From Aquimarina sp. BL5 (GTDB lineage: Bacteria; Bacteroidota; Bacteroidia; Flavobacteriales; Flavobacteriaceae), in NCBI RefSeq assembly GCF_003443675.1, contig NZ_CP031963.1:2937501-3001500 (forward strand): a stretch of 64,000 nucleotides of DNA, in the 5' to 3' direction. Positions 1 through 8,151 of the stretch are shown one piece after another. The notes below the pieces were generated by a model. The model worked only from the letters and a program-made list of their open reading frames with translations. It ran no database searches and was not told the origin of the DNA. A program made the position numbers and the translations under genes. Position 1 is the stretch's first letter; each line of letters opens with the position of its first letter.

Positions 1-167
1 AGCTTCTTTTTGAGGATAATGGCATCGGCTTTAATTCAGAAAAGATGGCTGAGGGTATTGGTTTTAAGAACATCAAAAACCGACTTCATTCTCTATCAGG
101 TAATATGGTCATAGATTCTACTATTGATAGAGGTACTGTAATCAATATAGAAATTCCGGTATCCTAA
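1..167 (+). CDS. sensor histidine kinase, C-terminal end (partial)
   Basis: The reading frame is open from base 3 to a TAA at 165-167; the 5' part lies outside the window. The visible 54 residues are the end of a GHKL ATPase domain: EDNGIGF is the G1/N-box type ATP-lid motif, followed by GIGFKNIKNRLHSLSG, the form typical of NarX/LiaS/DesK-type kinases (HisKA_3 class), and the final beta strand. In this class a LuxR-type response regulator is usually encoded next door, so its partner is probably to the left of the window. Family is clear; the signal sensed cannot be said. Confidence 0.85.
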   Translation, partial: LLFEDNGIGFNSEKMAEGIGFKNIKNRLHSLSGNMVIDSTIDRGTVINIEIPVS

Positions 168-609
168 CAAATAAAAAAATCTTCTAGAGATCTATTAACT
201 ACAAACAGGATAATCTTCGTTTTAATCCTTAGTCATGAACCAATAAAAATAGAGATTGTAAATCCAAATTATCGGATTGTTTAATAATATTTCAGTTGGT
301 CGATAGTAAACTGGACTTGATCTACAGAAACTTTACTTCTATCCAATTCTAAAGAAATATTAAGAGAACCTACACTATTTTTACATCAGAGAAAATAACA
401 AAATAGTGTTGTTAGTATGAAACATAAAATAAGCAACTAAGATTTGCCTCTAGAAAGAAACATATAATACAAACTTAAAAATATTGCCCCCAAAACCTCA
501 CATCGTCATATTACCCAAAAGCTATGCCTCACAGCGTAGCTTTTTAGTATTAACCTAACATCAAAACACCTATTCTACAGAAAAGAATTCTTTTAAATAA
601 AAATACGAT
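168..609. other. intergenic region, no gene seen
   Basis: 442 bases between the kinase end and the M23 peptidase gene. I see no convincing open reading frame on either strand. The only structure is the hairpin at 517-545, listed separately. Confidence 0.6.
517..545. terminator. bidirectional hairpin terminator
   Basis: AAAAGCTATGC (517-527) pairs with GCGTAGCTTTT (534-544), with one G-T pair, a 6-base loop, A-run on one side and T-run on the other. It lies 3' of the kinase on the plus strand and 3' of the M23 peptidase on the minus strand, so it can end both transcripts. Confidence 0.65.
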
Positions 610-1191
610 TTACTCTCTCAACCAAGTATCTGGATCTAAATAAAACATTTTTCGATTTCCTTGTATAATATCAGGATCTCGTAACCACCAATATGGAAAG
701 GGTGTCGTGATGGCATAATGTAAATGTGGTGGTTTACCTACGGCATTACCAGTATTACCTACTGTTCCTAATTTAGTTCCTGACGCTACAGGCTGAAACG
801 GAAATGCATCTACCTCATCCAGATGCGCATAATAATGAAACCGCCACTTAGGACCTAACACCATAACCGTCTTCCCTCCTTTACCACCTTCATACGTATA
901 GATTACTATCCCATAAGTGGCTGAGATCACATCAGTGCCTTTTTCCTTAAAAATATCAATACCCTTATGCGTAATGGAACTTCCCCAAGGATAGGCCCAA
1001 AAGGAATTATCGTCCCAATCCTTAGTCGTAGCTCCTTTTATCGGAATAATCATTTTTTGTGGTAATAGAAACCCTAAACCAATTACTAACATTGGTATTA
1101 ATGTAAATTTTCGAGTTCTTTTATTCCTATACAAAGAACCTATAAGGATTAAAAGTGATGCTAAAAAACGCCTGGTCGTAGTAGTGATCAT
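610..1191 (-). CDS. M23 family (LytM-type) metallopeptidase
   Basis: 193 residues. N-terminal hydrophobic segments (about 9-20 and 32-44) suggest a membrane anchor, followed by a LytM/peptidase M23 domain (about 60-165). The zinc ligands are visible: H75-x3-D79 (HKGID) and the HLH pair at 156-158, with H123 as the expected catalytic histidine. M23 enzymes cut peptidoglycan cross-bridges, so it probably acts in the periplasm; in many flavobacterial annotations this form is simply 'M23 family metallopeptidase'. It lies downstream of two leader-type peptide genes on the same strand, but a terminator at 1245-1277 separates them, so co-transcription is unlikely. Confidence 0.85.
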   Translation of the reverse strand: MITTTTRRFLASLLILIGSLYRNKRTRKFTLIPMLVIGLGFLLPQKMIIPIKGATTKDWDDNSFWAYPWGSSITHKGIDIFKEKGTDVISATYGIVIYTYEGGKGGKTVMVLGPKWRFHYYAHLDEVDAFPFQPVASGTKLGTVGNTGNAVGKPPHLHYAITTPFPYWWLRDPDIIQGNRKMFYLDPDTWLRE

Positions 1192-1244
1192 ATACTAAAT
1201 ATACGATATATACTCCTATATTTTGAAGCTAATAAAACTAGAAG

Positions 1245-1277
1245 AAAAAACGAGGTTCCCCCTTTCAGAAAACCTCG
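1245..1277 (-). terminator. rho-independent terminator after GG-leader-type peptide genes
   Basis: On the minus strand the arms CGAGGTT and AACCTCG (1251-1257 with 1271-1277) flank a 13-base loop and are followed by six T (1245-1250). It sits 13 bases after the stop codon of the 52-residue peptide gene, as expected for the end of that transcript. Confidence 0.75.
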
Positions 1278-1289
1278 CTAACAATTAAT

Positions 1290-1448
1290 CTACAACAAAC
1301 AGTTTCCCATAAAACAGGGAACCGGACACCATTGATTTGTGGTATGAGAATTACCTCCTGTACACCAATAGACATTTCCTTTAGCTTTAATTTGCTGTTG
1401 TTCAGATTTACTTAGCACTCTACCGAAATCTAAAATTGATTTTTTCAT
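1290..1448 (-). CDS. small peptide precursor with GG-type leader, paralog 2
   Basis: 52-residue open reading frame. Its N-terminus MKKSILDFGRVLSKSEQQQI matches the neighbouring 80-residue peptide (MKKSLLNLGKVISKSEQKEI) almost position by position, which is the conserved leader type of Bacteroidota double-glycine natural-product precursors. Here the cleavage site reads AKG rather than GG. The core region, about 27 residues, carries four cysteines (Cys29, 41, 45 and 50) and ends CLL. No maturation enzyme, C39 peptidase or exporter gene lies nearby. Function unknown; bacteriocin, pheromone or modified peptide are all possible. Gene call rests on the shared leader and the terminator directly downstream. 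Confidence 0.75.
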   Translation of the reverse strand: MKKSILDFGRVLSKSEQQQIKAKGNVYWCTGGNSHTTNQWCPVPCFMGNCLL

Positions 1449-1474
1449 GAGTAACTTAATTTAAAATTGTGGAA

Positions 1475-1717
1475 TTAATATTCAGGACAACACATTCCAC
1501 TTTGAACCCTACCAAGACATCTACCACCTGGAAAAGGAGATCCATTAGATGTTCCAGCAGCGGCATATGAACAAACTTCTCCTCTTGAATCCACCCATTC
1601 TACAACATAATTACTAGTACATCCACAAGCCTCGAAACCTCCTCGCATTCCTCCTGAAATTTCTTTCTGTTCGGATTTACTAATTACTTTCCCTAAGTTT
1701 AACAATGATTTTTTCAT
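1475..1717 (-). CDS. small peptide precursor with GG leader, paralog 1
   Basis: 80 residues. Leader MKKSLLNLGKVISKSEQKEI ends in a clear SGG site (residues 21-23), then a core of about 57 residues rich in Gly and Ser with six cysteines, ending CCPEY. The leader and GG site are those of Bacteroidota GG-type peptide precursors, which are normally cut by the C39 domain of an ABC exporter; none is in this window. It is followed 26 bases later by a paralogous precursor and then a terminator, so the two look like a bicistron. Upstream lies a pseudoknot-like element (1745-1777) that also precedes genes at 53.5 and 60.2 kb. Confidence 0.8.
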   Translation of the reverse strand: MKKSLLNLGKVISKSEQKEISGGMRGGFEACGCTSNYVVEWVDSRGEVCSYAAAGTSNGSPFPGGRCLGRVQSGMCCPEY

Positions 1718-1744
1718 AAGTAATAATTTAAAAAATGATTAAGC

Positions 1745-1777
1745 CCTGAACATTTTACGACACTCAAGGTTTGTGTC
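1745..1777 (-). promoter_or_regulatory. pseudoknot-like upstream element, copy A
   Basis: Read on the minus strand: GACAC, then AAA, then CCTTGA, then GTGTC, then a T/A-rich linker containing TAAAATGT, then TCAGG. GACAC pairs with GTGTC, and CCTTGA (one bulged T) pairs with the downstream TCAGG, giving interlocking stems as in an H-type pseudoknot. It ends 28 bases before the start of the 80-residue GG peptide. The same layout with changed stem bases occurs at 53515-53547 and 60253-60287. Whether it acts as RNA or as a DNA operator cannot be told. Confidence 0.5.
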
Positions 1778-2011
1778 CATTCCAATACCCCACATTTGAT
1801 TTATTATTCCCTGTATCACTGTCATTTATATTTAAAAACTCACAGGTCTACATACCATCAATGCAAGAATTGAAAAACATAACAGGGAATTTTTACTTTT
1901 TTTTCAAATTCTTTTTTTAATTACTTTTAGCATATCTAAAAAACATTAGAGATTTCCATACAAAATGCTGGAACAATCAATACAAAAATTTGAGAGGAAA
2001 TCACTATTTAC

Positions 2012-2608
2012 ATGAGTGACAAGAAGTTAAAAAAGATAATAGAACAAGCTATTCAAGGAAATGAATTAGCTTTTGATCATTTCCTTCAAGATGTATTTAA
2101 AAAATTGAAGCCACAACTCTTATCCCTAACTAATTCTGAAGCCGAAGTTCAAGATGTTTTTATAGTTTCAATGCAAAAATTCTGGGAACGATTTATTGTA
2201 AATCAAGAACAATTACCTAAAAATAGCACTGCATATATATATATTATGTGTAAGAATGCCTGGTTAATCTCCAAACGCAATCTTTGGAATTCTTTTACTT
2301 TAAAAGATGATCTAAACCAGTTAAAAGATAAAGAGGAGGTAACTTATGAGAATACACAAGATACTATTAAAGATTTAGAACAAGAGTGGTTACAAAAAAG
2401 AGCGTTATCAGAAGCATTAGAAAGTTTATCTCCTAAATGCAAAACATTGATGGAATCAGAAATAGATCCTGAAATAAAATTAAAAGATTTACAACAACGA
2501 CTCGGATTTCAGAACTATCAAGCTTTAGTACAAGCAAAATACAATTGTAAAAAGAGACTGATTAAAAAGGTTTATGAGATATTTGACCAGTTAATAACAT
2601 ATAAGTAA
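2012..2608 (+). CDS. RNA polymerase sigma-70 family factor (ECF-like)
   Basis: 198 residues. The first half matches the sigma-2 region in shape (AFDHFLQDVFKKLKP, then EAEVQDVFIVSMQKFWERF, the usual 'D.VQEVFI.LW' helix), and the second half (about 130-190) has the sigma-4 layout ALESLSPKCKTLMESEI ... LKDLQQRLGFQNYQALVQAKYNCKKRL. It is diverged, with a long acidic linker between the domains. It is followed one base later by a membrane protein with an anti-sigma-like N-terminus, so the two are a sigma/anti-sigma pair in one transcript. Such pairs next to TPR-CHAT proteins recur in Bacteroidota. Target promoters unknown. Confidence 0.8.
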   Translation: MSDKKLKKIIEQAIQGNELAFDHFLQDVFKKLKPQLLSLTNSEAEVQDVFIVSMQKFWERFIVNQEQLPKNSTAYIYIMCKNAWLISKRNLWNSFTLKDDLNQLKDKEEVTYENTQDTIKDLEQEWLQKRALSEALESLSPKCKTLMESEIDPEIKLKDLQQRLGFQNYQALVQAKYNCKKRLIKKVYEIFDQLITYK

Positions 2609-2609
2609 G

Positions 2610-3362
2610 ATGGAAGAAAGAGACACCGAAGACATATTACTTATTTCAAGATATTTTGACCTTGATCTTTCTGAAGAAGAAATGATCGAATTTGATAAAA
2701 GAATGATCCAGGATCCTTCTTTTAAACTTAAAGTGAAAAAATTCTCAAAAAGCAAAAACCTTGTAAATCAATTTGTTAAAAATAAAAAACAGGAACAACG
2801 AACTAATAAATGGAAGGAACTAATCTCTGACAAACAAACTACTTCTACATCTTATCAAGCTTTTAAATGGATCGGAGGCATTGCAGCTATCTTTGTGATT
2901 CTAATTTCTTCTTGGTATTACATTCATCAATCTAACAATACCGATTTGGATAAATTGACTGATTATGCCTGGAATAGAAAAGTAGGATTTGAGAATTATT
3001 TGGTAAGAAATAACAATGCAGAACCTTCTAAAAAAATAATACTAGAAGCTTATAAATATTTTGAGAAAAAGGAATACGATCTTACAATTCGTACGCTTAA
3101 AAAATATAATACTTCGCAATTATATTATGAAGATGCATTACTCATACGCGCATTATCAAAACATAAAACAGACCATACTACTATTGCGTTGCAAACATTG
3201 GATTCATTAATCAATCTACCATCAAAACGTCTTTACAAAGAAGCATTATGGTATAAAGGTTTGATCTATATGGATATAAAAGATCTAGAATCGGCAAAAA
3301 AATACCTTGATATTCCTAATGACAAAAATTCTGAAATACGATTAAAAGAAACTTCTAATTAA
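2610..3362 (+). CDS. membrane anti-sigma-like protein with periplasmic TPR-like domain
   Basis: 250 residues, starting right after the sigma factor stop. Residues 1-60 (ISRYFDLDLSEEEMIEFDKRMIQDPSFKLKVK) resemble the zinc-free anti-sigma N-terminus common in Bacteroidota ('RYL.GELS.EE...FE.RL..DPE'). One membrane segment follows (about 86-107, WIGGIAAIFVILISSWYYI), then a helical C-terminal part with TPR-like repeats (about 140-240, EAYKYFEKKEYDLTIRTL). This layout would hold the sigma factor at the inner membrane and sense something outside. The last 21 bases overlap the 3' end of the convergent CHAT gene. Function inferred from layout and position only. Confidence 0.65.
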   Translation: MEERDTEDILLISRYFDLDLSEEEMIEFDKRMIQDPSFKLKVKKFSKSKNLVNQFVKNKKQEQRTNKWKELISDKQTTSTSYQAFKWIGGIAAIFVILISSWYYIHQSNNTDLDKLTDYAWNRKVGFENYLVRNNNAEPSKKIILEAYKYFEKKEYDLTIRTLKKYNTSQLYYEDALLIRALSKHKTDHTTIALQTLDSLINLPSKRLYKEALWYKGLIYMDIKDLESAKKYLDIPNDKNSEIRLKETSN

Positions 3363-6300
3363 TTTTTTTCTAAAAATCAATAGTATTGCGATACTAGATA
3401 AACCAATAATAAAATAGAGCATCCAATTGGATGATGCAGGACTATCAATTTCTAAAGGTGAATTATCTCCTAGCACATAAAATGCTCCCCAATACAATGG
3501 ATGATTCGTAAATACATCTGCCGTTTTTATATATTGAATTTTCGCCTGTTGTAATGCACTGGCTTTATCCATTCCATTATTCAGATTCTGATAAAAATTT
3601 TTCATAACATCAGGTGTCGTTTTATCAGGAACTTCCCAACTAGTTAACAAAAGACTCTTAGTGCCAGCATACTGAAATGCGGTACCTAAACTAAGGACAC
3701 CTTCACCTTTGGCTATTTTTCCTACACCTGTATTGCAGGCGGTAAGTACTGTTAAATCAGATGGAATATTCAAAGCGTATAACTCATGACTGTATAGCAA
3801 GTTATCCTCTATCGAATCTTTGGCCTTAGTAAAATAAATCCTAGAATTTCCTGGATTTTCATTGTCCACTTCTCCGTGTAAAGCTAAATGTAATATACTA
3901 TACTGATTAGCATTCTTCTTAAAATTTGATTCTACCGCCTCTGAACCGAAAAAATAATTTCCTTTTACAATATTTGCTATAGCTCTTATTTCATTACGTG
4001 TTCCTGGTAAATCTTCTTTAGAATTTCTAAACTTTTCAAAATCTAATACATCTCCATCTCCAATGTCATCTTCATTAGAAAAAGAAAATGCAAGACACTC
4101 TTTTCGAAGTTGATTTTCTTTTGTTCTTCTGTTATGAGAACGAAATAAAATATTCGCAGAATTGGCATAACTAATTGCATATTCATAAAGCAAATATGGT
4201 AATTCATTCATTACATCTTTTTCGGGTTCAGTAGTCAACATCAAATCAAAATTAAGATACCATAGAGATTCATCTGGAACAATAATTAGATGTTCTCCTC
4301 TAAAATTCTTTCTTATGGGGCTGATAAGTTCGTTATATAGTTGTAATCCTTCTTTTATATATTCATCTGTGTTTTTAAGAGTAATACTTTTTCTGAAGTT
4401 TTCTATTTTTTTATCAAGTTCAGCTATCGATAATTCTTCTACTACAGCAGTATTCTTAGTAATTATAAAGGCATATACTGTATTTTGCTCTACAAAATAT
4501 TCTAAGAACGTTGCGTTTTCGTTCAGTTTATTTTGTATTTCCACAATCGATACTACTTCACTTTCATACTTCAGTTGGTAATATTTAGGATATTCTTTTT
4601 CCAGCACAGTTTTTAATGAATCTTGCTTTCTAGAAATATCGAGAATTTCATTTTCTACCGCAGAAATATTTGTATCCGAATTACTCTTTTCCGTTTTCTG
4701 TTGAGATAATTTAGATGTAGCATCTGCCTTTACTTTTCTCAAGTTCTTTTCTAAAACCAACAGCTCTTTAGGCAAATTAGAATATCCTTTTGCATTCGCT
4801 TCATTCAACAAATCCTTTAAAAAACCAGCTTTACTTTTTTCAGAATAATTAAAAGCGCTGCTGATAGATTCGTTTGTGTTTGGATCCAACAATAACTGTG
4901 TAGAGATATTCCCAAAAAAGACATTCTTTGCATCTCGTGCAAATGTCATCTTGTCCTCCTTGTTAAATTGAGTACGTCTAATCATTTCTATCAATCGACT
5001 AGCTTTTTCGTAGGCAGTGGCACTTTCTTTTAGCATTTGCACATCGTTTTCTTTCTTATGCAGCGTGTTTAACACAAATGCTTTACGTTCTAAAGATGTC
5101 AGTAACCTTGTTGGGCTTAAAAACATATCAAACTCTCCCTGCTCTATTCCAACAATATTATCAGGTTGTTTATTTGCTAAAATTGCCTTTTCTAAATAGT
5201 CTAATGCTTTTTTATATTGTTTTTTAGATATTTCGAAAGTAGCTATAAGGTTATAAGATTCGACTACATAAAAATTATGCTCACCAAAAATTTTTAACCT
5301 AATATCAAGTCCTTTATTCGCATATTCAAATGCTTTTTCATATTGATCAATTTCGTGATACAGCTCGCCTAAATAAGAATAGAAATAAGCTGTTCTAACA
5401 TTATTTTCTCCATAGACTTTTCGTGCTAAAACAAGTGCTTTTTTGATGTAAGACACTCCTTCTTCTCCTCTTATCAATAAACCCTTTAAGCTATATGGTA
5501 AAGCAAGGTTAGGAAAATCATCTCCAAAAGCTTGTAAGCATATCTTTATCGTTTTATCTAAATGAAATAGTGATTTTTCCTTGATTTTTTGAGCATAATA
5601 AATATTCGCAATATTATAATGCATTCGCACCTGATCAGGATGATCTGCCCCCAATTGTAATTCGCTTAAGTGAAGGGATTTTATATAATACTCCAGGGCT
5701 CTATTATATTCGTTTTTGTAATTATACATCAATCCGATATTGTTGTATAAATCAACAAAATAAAAATTATCTGATTTATAAATCTTGTTAGCAATACCCA
5801 AAGCTTTTTCCAGATATGCTAAGGTATCATCATATAATCCTTGCTCGTAAAAAACATTACCAATTTGTCGATAAATTTCTGATATTTCTATAGTTTCCTC
5901 GATACTCGTTTTTCTTCTAATCTCAAGTGCTTTTTCGAAATATTCTAGGGCCTCTTTATACAGTCCTTTATTGGTATAAACCGTTCCCAAATTAAAATAA
6001 GATATTGCAAAATCAAGATGATCTTTTGTTAGGTTTTCTGATCGTAACCGAAAAGCCTTGTTGTAATAATCCAGAGCAATTGCAAAATCAGAACCACTAA
6101 TTCTGTGATAAGTACCTATATTATCTAAGGTGGCAGCTTTCACCTTAGCATTATCAGGTATTCTGGTTTCACTAATTGCTAAAGCTCTTTCCGCATGGTA
6201 AATTGTTTTTTCAAAATTGAAGGTGCTAATATAATTCCCTGATATTTTATTATGACTATCCGCTAATTGACTCCAAGATCTAGTGTTTTTGTATATCGAT

Positions 6301-6485
6301 ATCGCCTTTTCAAAATATATAACTGATTCTTTATAATTTCTATAATACAATAATGAATCTCCTTTTTTATAATAGGAATCAGCTGCAATAGTGTCTTTGG
6401 ATATTTGTGAATACCCTGTTTTGCAAATCAAACAAATAAGTATCAAAAGAGTCCAGCTGAAAACCTGTGTGAGTTTAAGTGTCAT
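3342..6485 (-). CDS. TPR-CHAT protein (caspase-like protease), membrane anchored
   Basis: 1047 residues. N-terminal signal/anchor (TLLILICLICKTGYSQ), about ten TPR units (residues 35-500; repeats of the type ALEYFEKALEIR, YLGELYHEIDQYEKAFEYANKGLDI), a coiled-coil (about 545-640), then a CHAT domain (about 700-990). The catalytic dyad is visible: His870 in LALHGE and Cys917 in LTACNTG, followed by GEGVLSLGTAF and LLTSWEVPD. A C-terminal membrane helix (about 1020-1040) precedes a basic tail. CHAT enzymes are caspase/separase-type cysteine proteases; the TPR part normally senses or recruits. It converges with, and overlaps by 21 bases, the anti-sigma-like gene, hinting at a link between proteolysis and sigma release (inference). 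Confidence 0.9.
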   Translation of the reverse strand: MTLKLTQVFSWTLLILICLICKTGYSQISKDTIAADSYYKKGDSLLYYRNYKESVIYFEKAISIYKNTRSWSQLADSHNKISGNYISTFNFEKTIYHAERALAISETRIPDNAKVKAATLDNIGTYHRISGSDFAIALDYYNKAFRLRSENLTKDHLDFAISYFNLGTVYTNKGLYKEALEYFEKALEIRRKTSIEETIEISEIYRQIGNVFYEQGLYDDTLAYLEKALGIANKIYKSDNFYFVDLYNNIGLMYNYKNEYNRALEYYIKSLHLSELQLGADHPDQVRMHYNIANIYYAQKIKEKSLFHLDKTIKICLQAFGDDFPNLALPYSLKGLLIRGEEGVSYIKKALVLARKVYGENNVRTAYFYSYLGELYHEIDQYEKAFEYANKGLDIRLKIFGEHNFYVVESYNLIATFEISKKQYKKALDYLEKAILANKQPDNIVGIEQGEFDMFLSPTRLLTSLERKAFVLNTLHKKENDVQMLKESATAYEKASRLIEMIRRTQFNKEDKMTFARDAKNVFFGNISTQLLLDPNTNESISSAFNYSEKSKAGFLKDLLNEANAKGYSNLPKELLVLEKNLRKVKADATSKLSQQKTEKSNSDTNISAVENEILDISRKQDSLKTVLEKEYPKYYQLKYESEVVSIVEIQNKLNENATFLEYFVEQNTVYAFIITKNTAVVEELSIAELDKKIENFRKSITLKNTDEYIKEGLQLYNELISPIRKNFRGEHLIIVPDESLWYLNFDLMLTTEPEKDVMNELPYLLYEYAISYANSANILFRSHNRRTKENQLRKECLAFSFSNEDDIGDGDVLDFEKFRNSKEDLPGTRNEIRAIANIVKGNYFFGSEAVESNFKKNANQYSILHLALHGEVDNENPGNSRIYFTKAKDSIEDNLLYSHELYALNIPSDLTVLTACNTGVGKIAKGEGVLSLGTAFQYAGTKSLLLTSWEVPDKTTPDVMKNFYQNLNNGMDKASALQQAKIQYIKTADVFTNHPLYWGAFYVLGDNSPLEIDSPASSNWMLYFIIGLSSIAILLIFRKKLIRSFF

Positions 6486-6656
6486 TTATGAGTTTTAAGA
6501 AATAAAGTAAAAGTAACCAAAATTAAAAGTTCATTTTTTATTTATTAAAACCTTATTATGTATACAAAAAACGGTGTGTCTTCATAAACCTTTTTAAGAG
6601 AAAGATACTTTTTTTAAAAAAATCTTTCTAGTTCATACAAAACCCACACTTTTCTT

Positions 6657-6664
6657 TAAATTTG
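6657..6664 (+). promoter_or_regulatory. predicted -7 box for serS leader
   Basis: TAAATTTG is a perfect match to the Bacteroidota -7 consensus TAnnTTTG. It puts the transcript start near 6671, exactly where the structured leader begins. No clear -33 TTTG is seen at the usual distance. Confidence 0.55.
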
Positions 6665-6670
6665 CTGCTT

Positions 6671-6796
6671 TAACGCGAAAGGGATAGCAGCGGCATCCTT
6701 TTGTTTTTTCCTATGATAACTAGGATTACAAAAACAAAAGATATAGCGGATAGCCCGGCCACGAGGAAACGAGTGGAATCGCCCAAAACAAATCAC
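6671..6796 (+). ncRNA. structured 5' leader RNA of serS (family not identified)
   Basis: About 125 bases between a perfect -7 box and the serS start. It is more GC-rich than its surroundings and full of paired segments: GGAT (6682-6685) with ATCC (6695-6698) around AGCAGCGGC; a long hairpin CTTTTGTTTTT ... AAAAACAAAAG with an inner TCCTA/TAGGA stem closing on TGATAAC; and a third hairpin CCAC-GAGGAAACGA-GTGG (6759-6776) flanked by AGCGGATAGCCCGG and AATCGCCC. I have an impression that similar sequence is common in Flavobacteriaceae but cannot name a family. It could be a leader that controls serS, or an independent small RNA. Confidence 0.55.
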
Positions 6797-8068
6797 ATGT
6801 TACTTGTACAACAAATTATAGCAAACAAAGAGGAGTATATTAAAGCGCTGGCTAAAAGGAATTTTGATGCTGCTCCTATTCTGGAAAAGGTAATTAATCT
6901 GGATGAAGAAAGACGTGCTACTCAGGCAAAACTGGATAATACACTTGCTGATTCTAATAAATTATCCAAAGAAATCGGAATGCTATTTAAAAATGGTGAA
7001 GTAAAAAAAGCTACTATTTTAAAAGAAAAAACAAGTCAACTTAAAGAAAGTTCTAAAGATTTATCGAACAGTTTATCTGGTATCCAAGATGAATTAACAA
7101 ATTTATTATACACAATTCCTAATGTTCCTCATGCTTCTGTTCCTGATGGACAAAGTGAAGATGATAATGAAGAAGTATTTAGAGAAGGAGATATTCCTGT
7201 TCTGGAAGAGGGAGCTTTACCTCATTGGGAATTGGCTAAAAAATATAACATCATTGATTTTGAACTTGGTGTAAAGATTACAGGAGCTGGATTCCCAGTT
7301 TACAAAGGGAAAGGTGCCAGATTACAACGTGCTTTAATCAGTTATTTTCTAGATAAAAACACAGAAGCTGGTTATAAGGAATATCAGGTTCCGCATTTGG
7401 TTAATGAAGCTTCGGGTTATGGTACTGGACAATTACCAGATAAAGAAGGACAAATGTATCATGTTACTGCAGATGATCTTTACCTAATCCCTACGGCCGA
7501 AGTACCAGTTACTAATATGTTTAGAGATGAATTAGTAAATGAAAATGACCTCCCTATTTGTTGTACAGGATATACACCCTGTTTCAGAAGAGAGGCTGGT
7601 TCTTATGGAGCTCACGTTCGTGGATTGAATCGTTTACATCAATTTGACAAAGTAGAAATTGTGCGTATCGAAAAACCAGAAAATTCATATGAAGCATTGG
7701 ACGGAATGGTAGATCATGTAAAAAAGCTTCTTAAAGAATTAAAATTACCATATCGTATCTTACGTCTTTGTGGAGGAGATATCGGATTTACTGCTGCCCT
7801 AACCTATGATTTTGAGGTGTTTTCTACAGCACAGGATCGTTGGTTAGAAATAAGTTCTGTATCTAATTTCGAATCCTACCAAGCTAATCGTCTCAAATTG
7901 AGATTTAAAGACACCAATAGTAAAAATCAGTTGGCGCACACTCTTAACGGTAGTTCATTAGCATTACCAAGAGTATTAGCAGGTATTTTAGAAAACTACC
8001 AAACTCCAAACGGTATCAAAATCCCGGATGTTTTAGTTCCTTACTGTGGATTCGAATACATTGATTAG
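6797..8068 (+). CDS. serS: seryl-tRNA synthetase
   Basis: 423 residues from the ATG at 6797, the usual length of bacterial SerRS; longer frames running back to 6701 would translate the structured leader and are rejected. N-terminal tRNA-binding coiled-coil arm (about 28-105), then the class II catalytic core. Motif 2 is seen as CFRREAGSYG, the active-site TAEVPVTN and FDKVEIV segments follow the family pattern, and motif 3 is NGSSLALPRVLAGILENYQ. Charges tRNA-Ser in the cytoplasm. It begins the conserved serS / TPR protein / DUF4286 / rsmA / mgtE neighbourhood. Confidence 0.97.
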   Translation: MLLVQQIIANKEEYIKALAKRNFDAAPILEKVINLDEERRATQAKLDNTLADSNKLSKEIGMLFKNGEVKKATILKEKTSQLKESSKDLSNSLSGIQDELTNLLYTIPNVPHASVPDGQSEDDNEEVFREGDIPVLEEGALPHWELAKKYNIIDFELGVKITGAGFPVYKGKGARLQRALISYFLDKNTEAGYKEYQVPHLVNEASGYGTGQLPDKEGQMYHVTADDLYLIPTAEVPVTNMFRDELVNENDLPICCTGYTPCFRREAGSYGAHVRGLNRLHQFDKVEIVRIEKPENSYEALDGMVDHVKKLLKELKLPYRILRLCGGDIGFTAALTYDFEVFSTAQDRWLEISSVSNFESYQANRLKLRFKDTNSKNQLAHTLNGSSLALPRVLAGILENYQTPNGIKIPDVLVPYCGFEYID

Positions 8069-8151
8069 TCAATTAGACTACAAATAGTTTAACAGTCCCA
8101 ATAACAAAATATCAAAGCGCATTTTGCTATATTTACAAAAAAACTTGCAAT

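Noticed and set aside
6701..6796. Upstream extension of serS from a TTG
   Set aside because: It translates the structured leader; the ATG at 6797 matches the family N-terminus and normal length.
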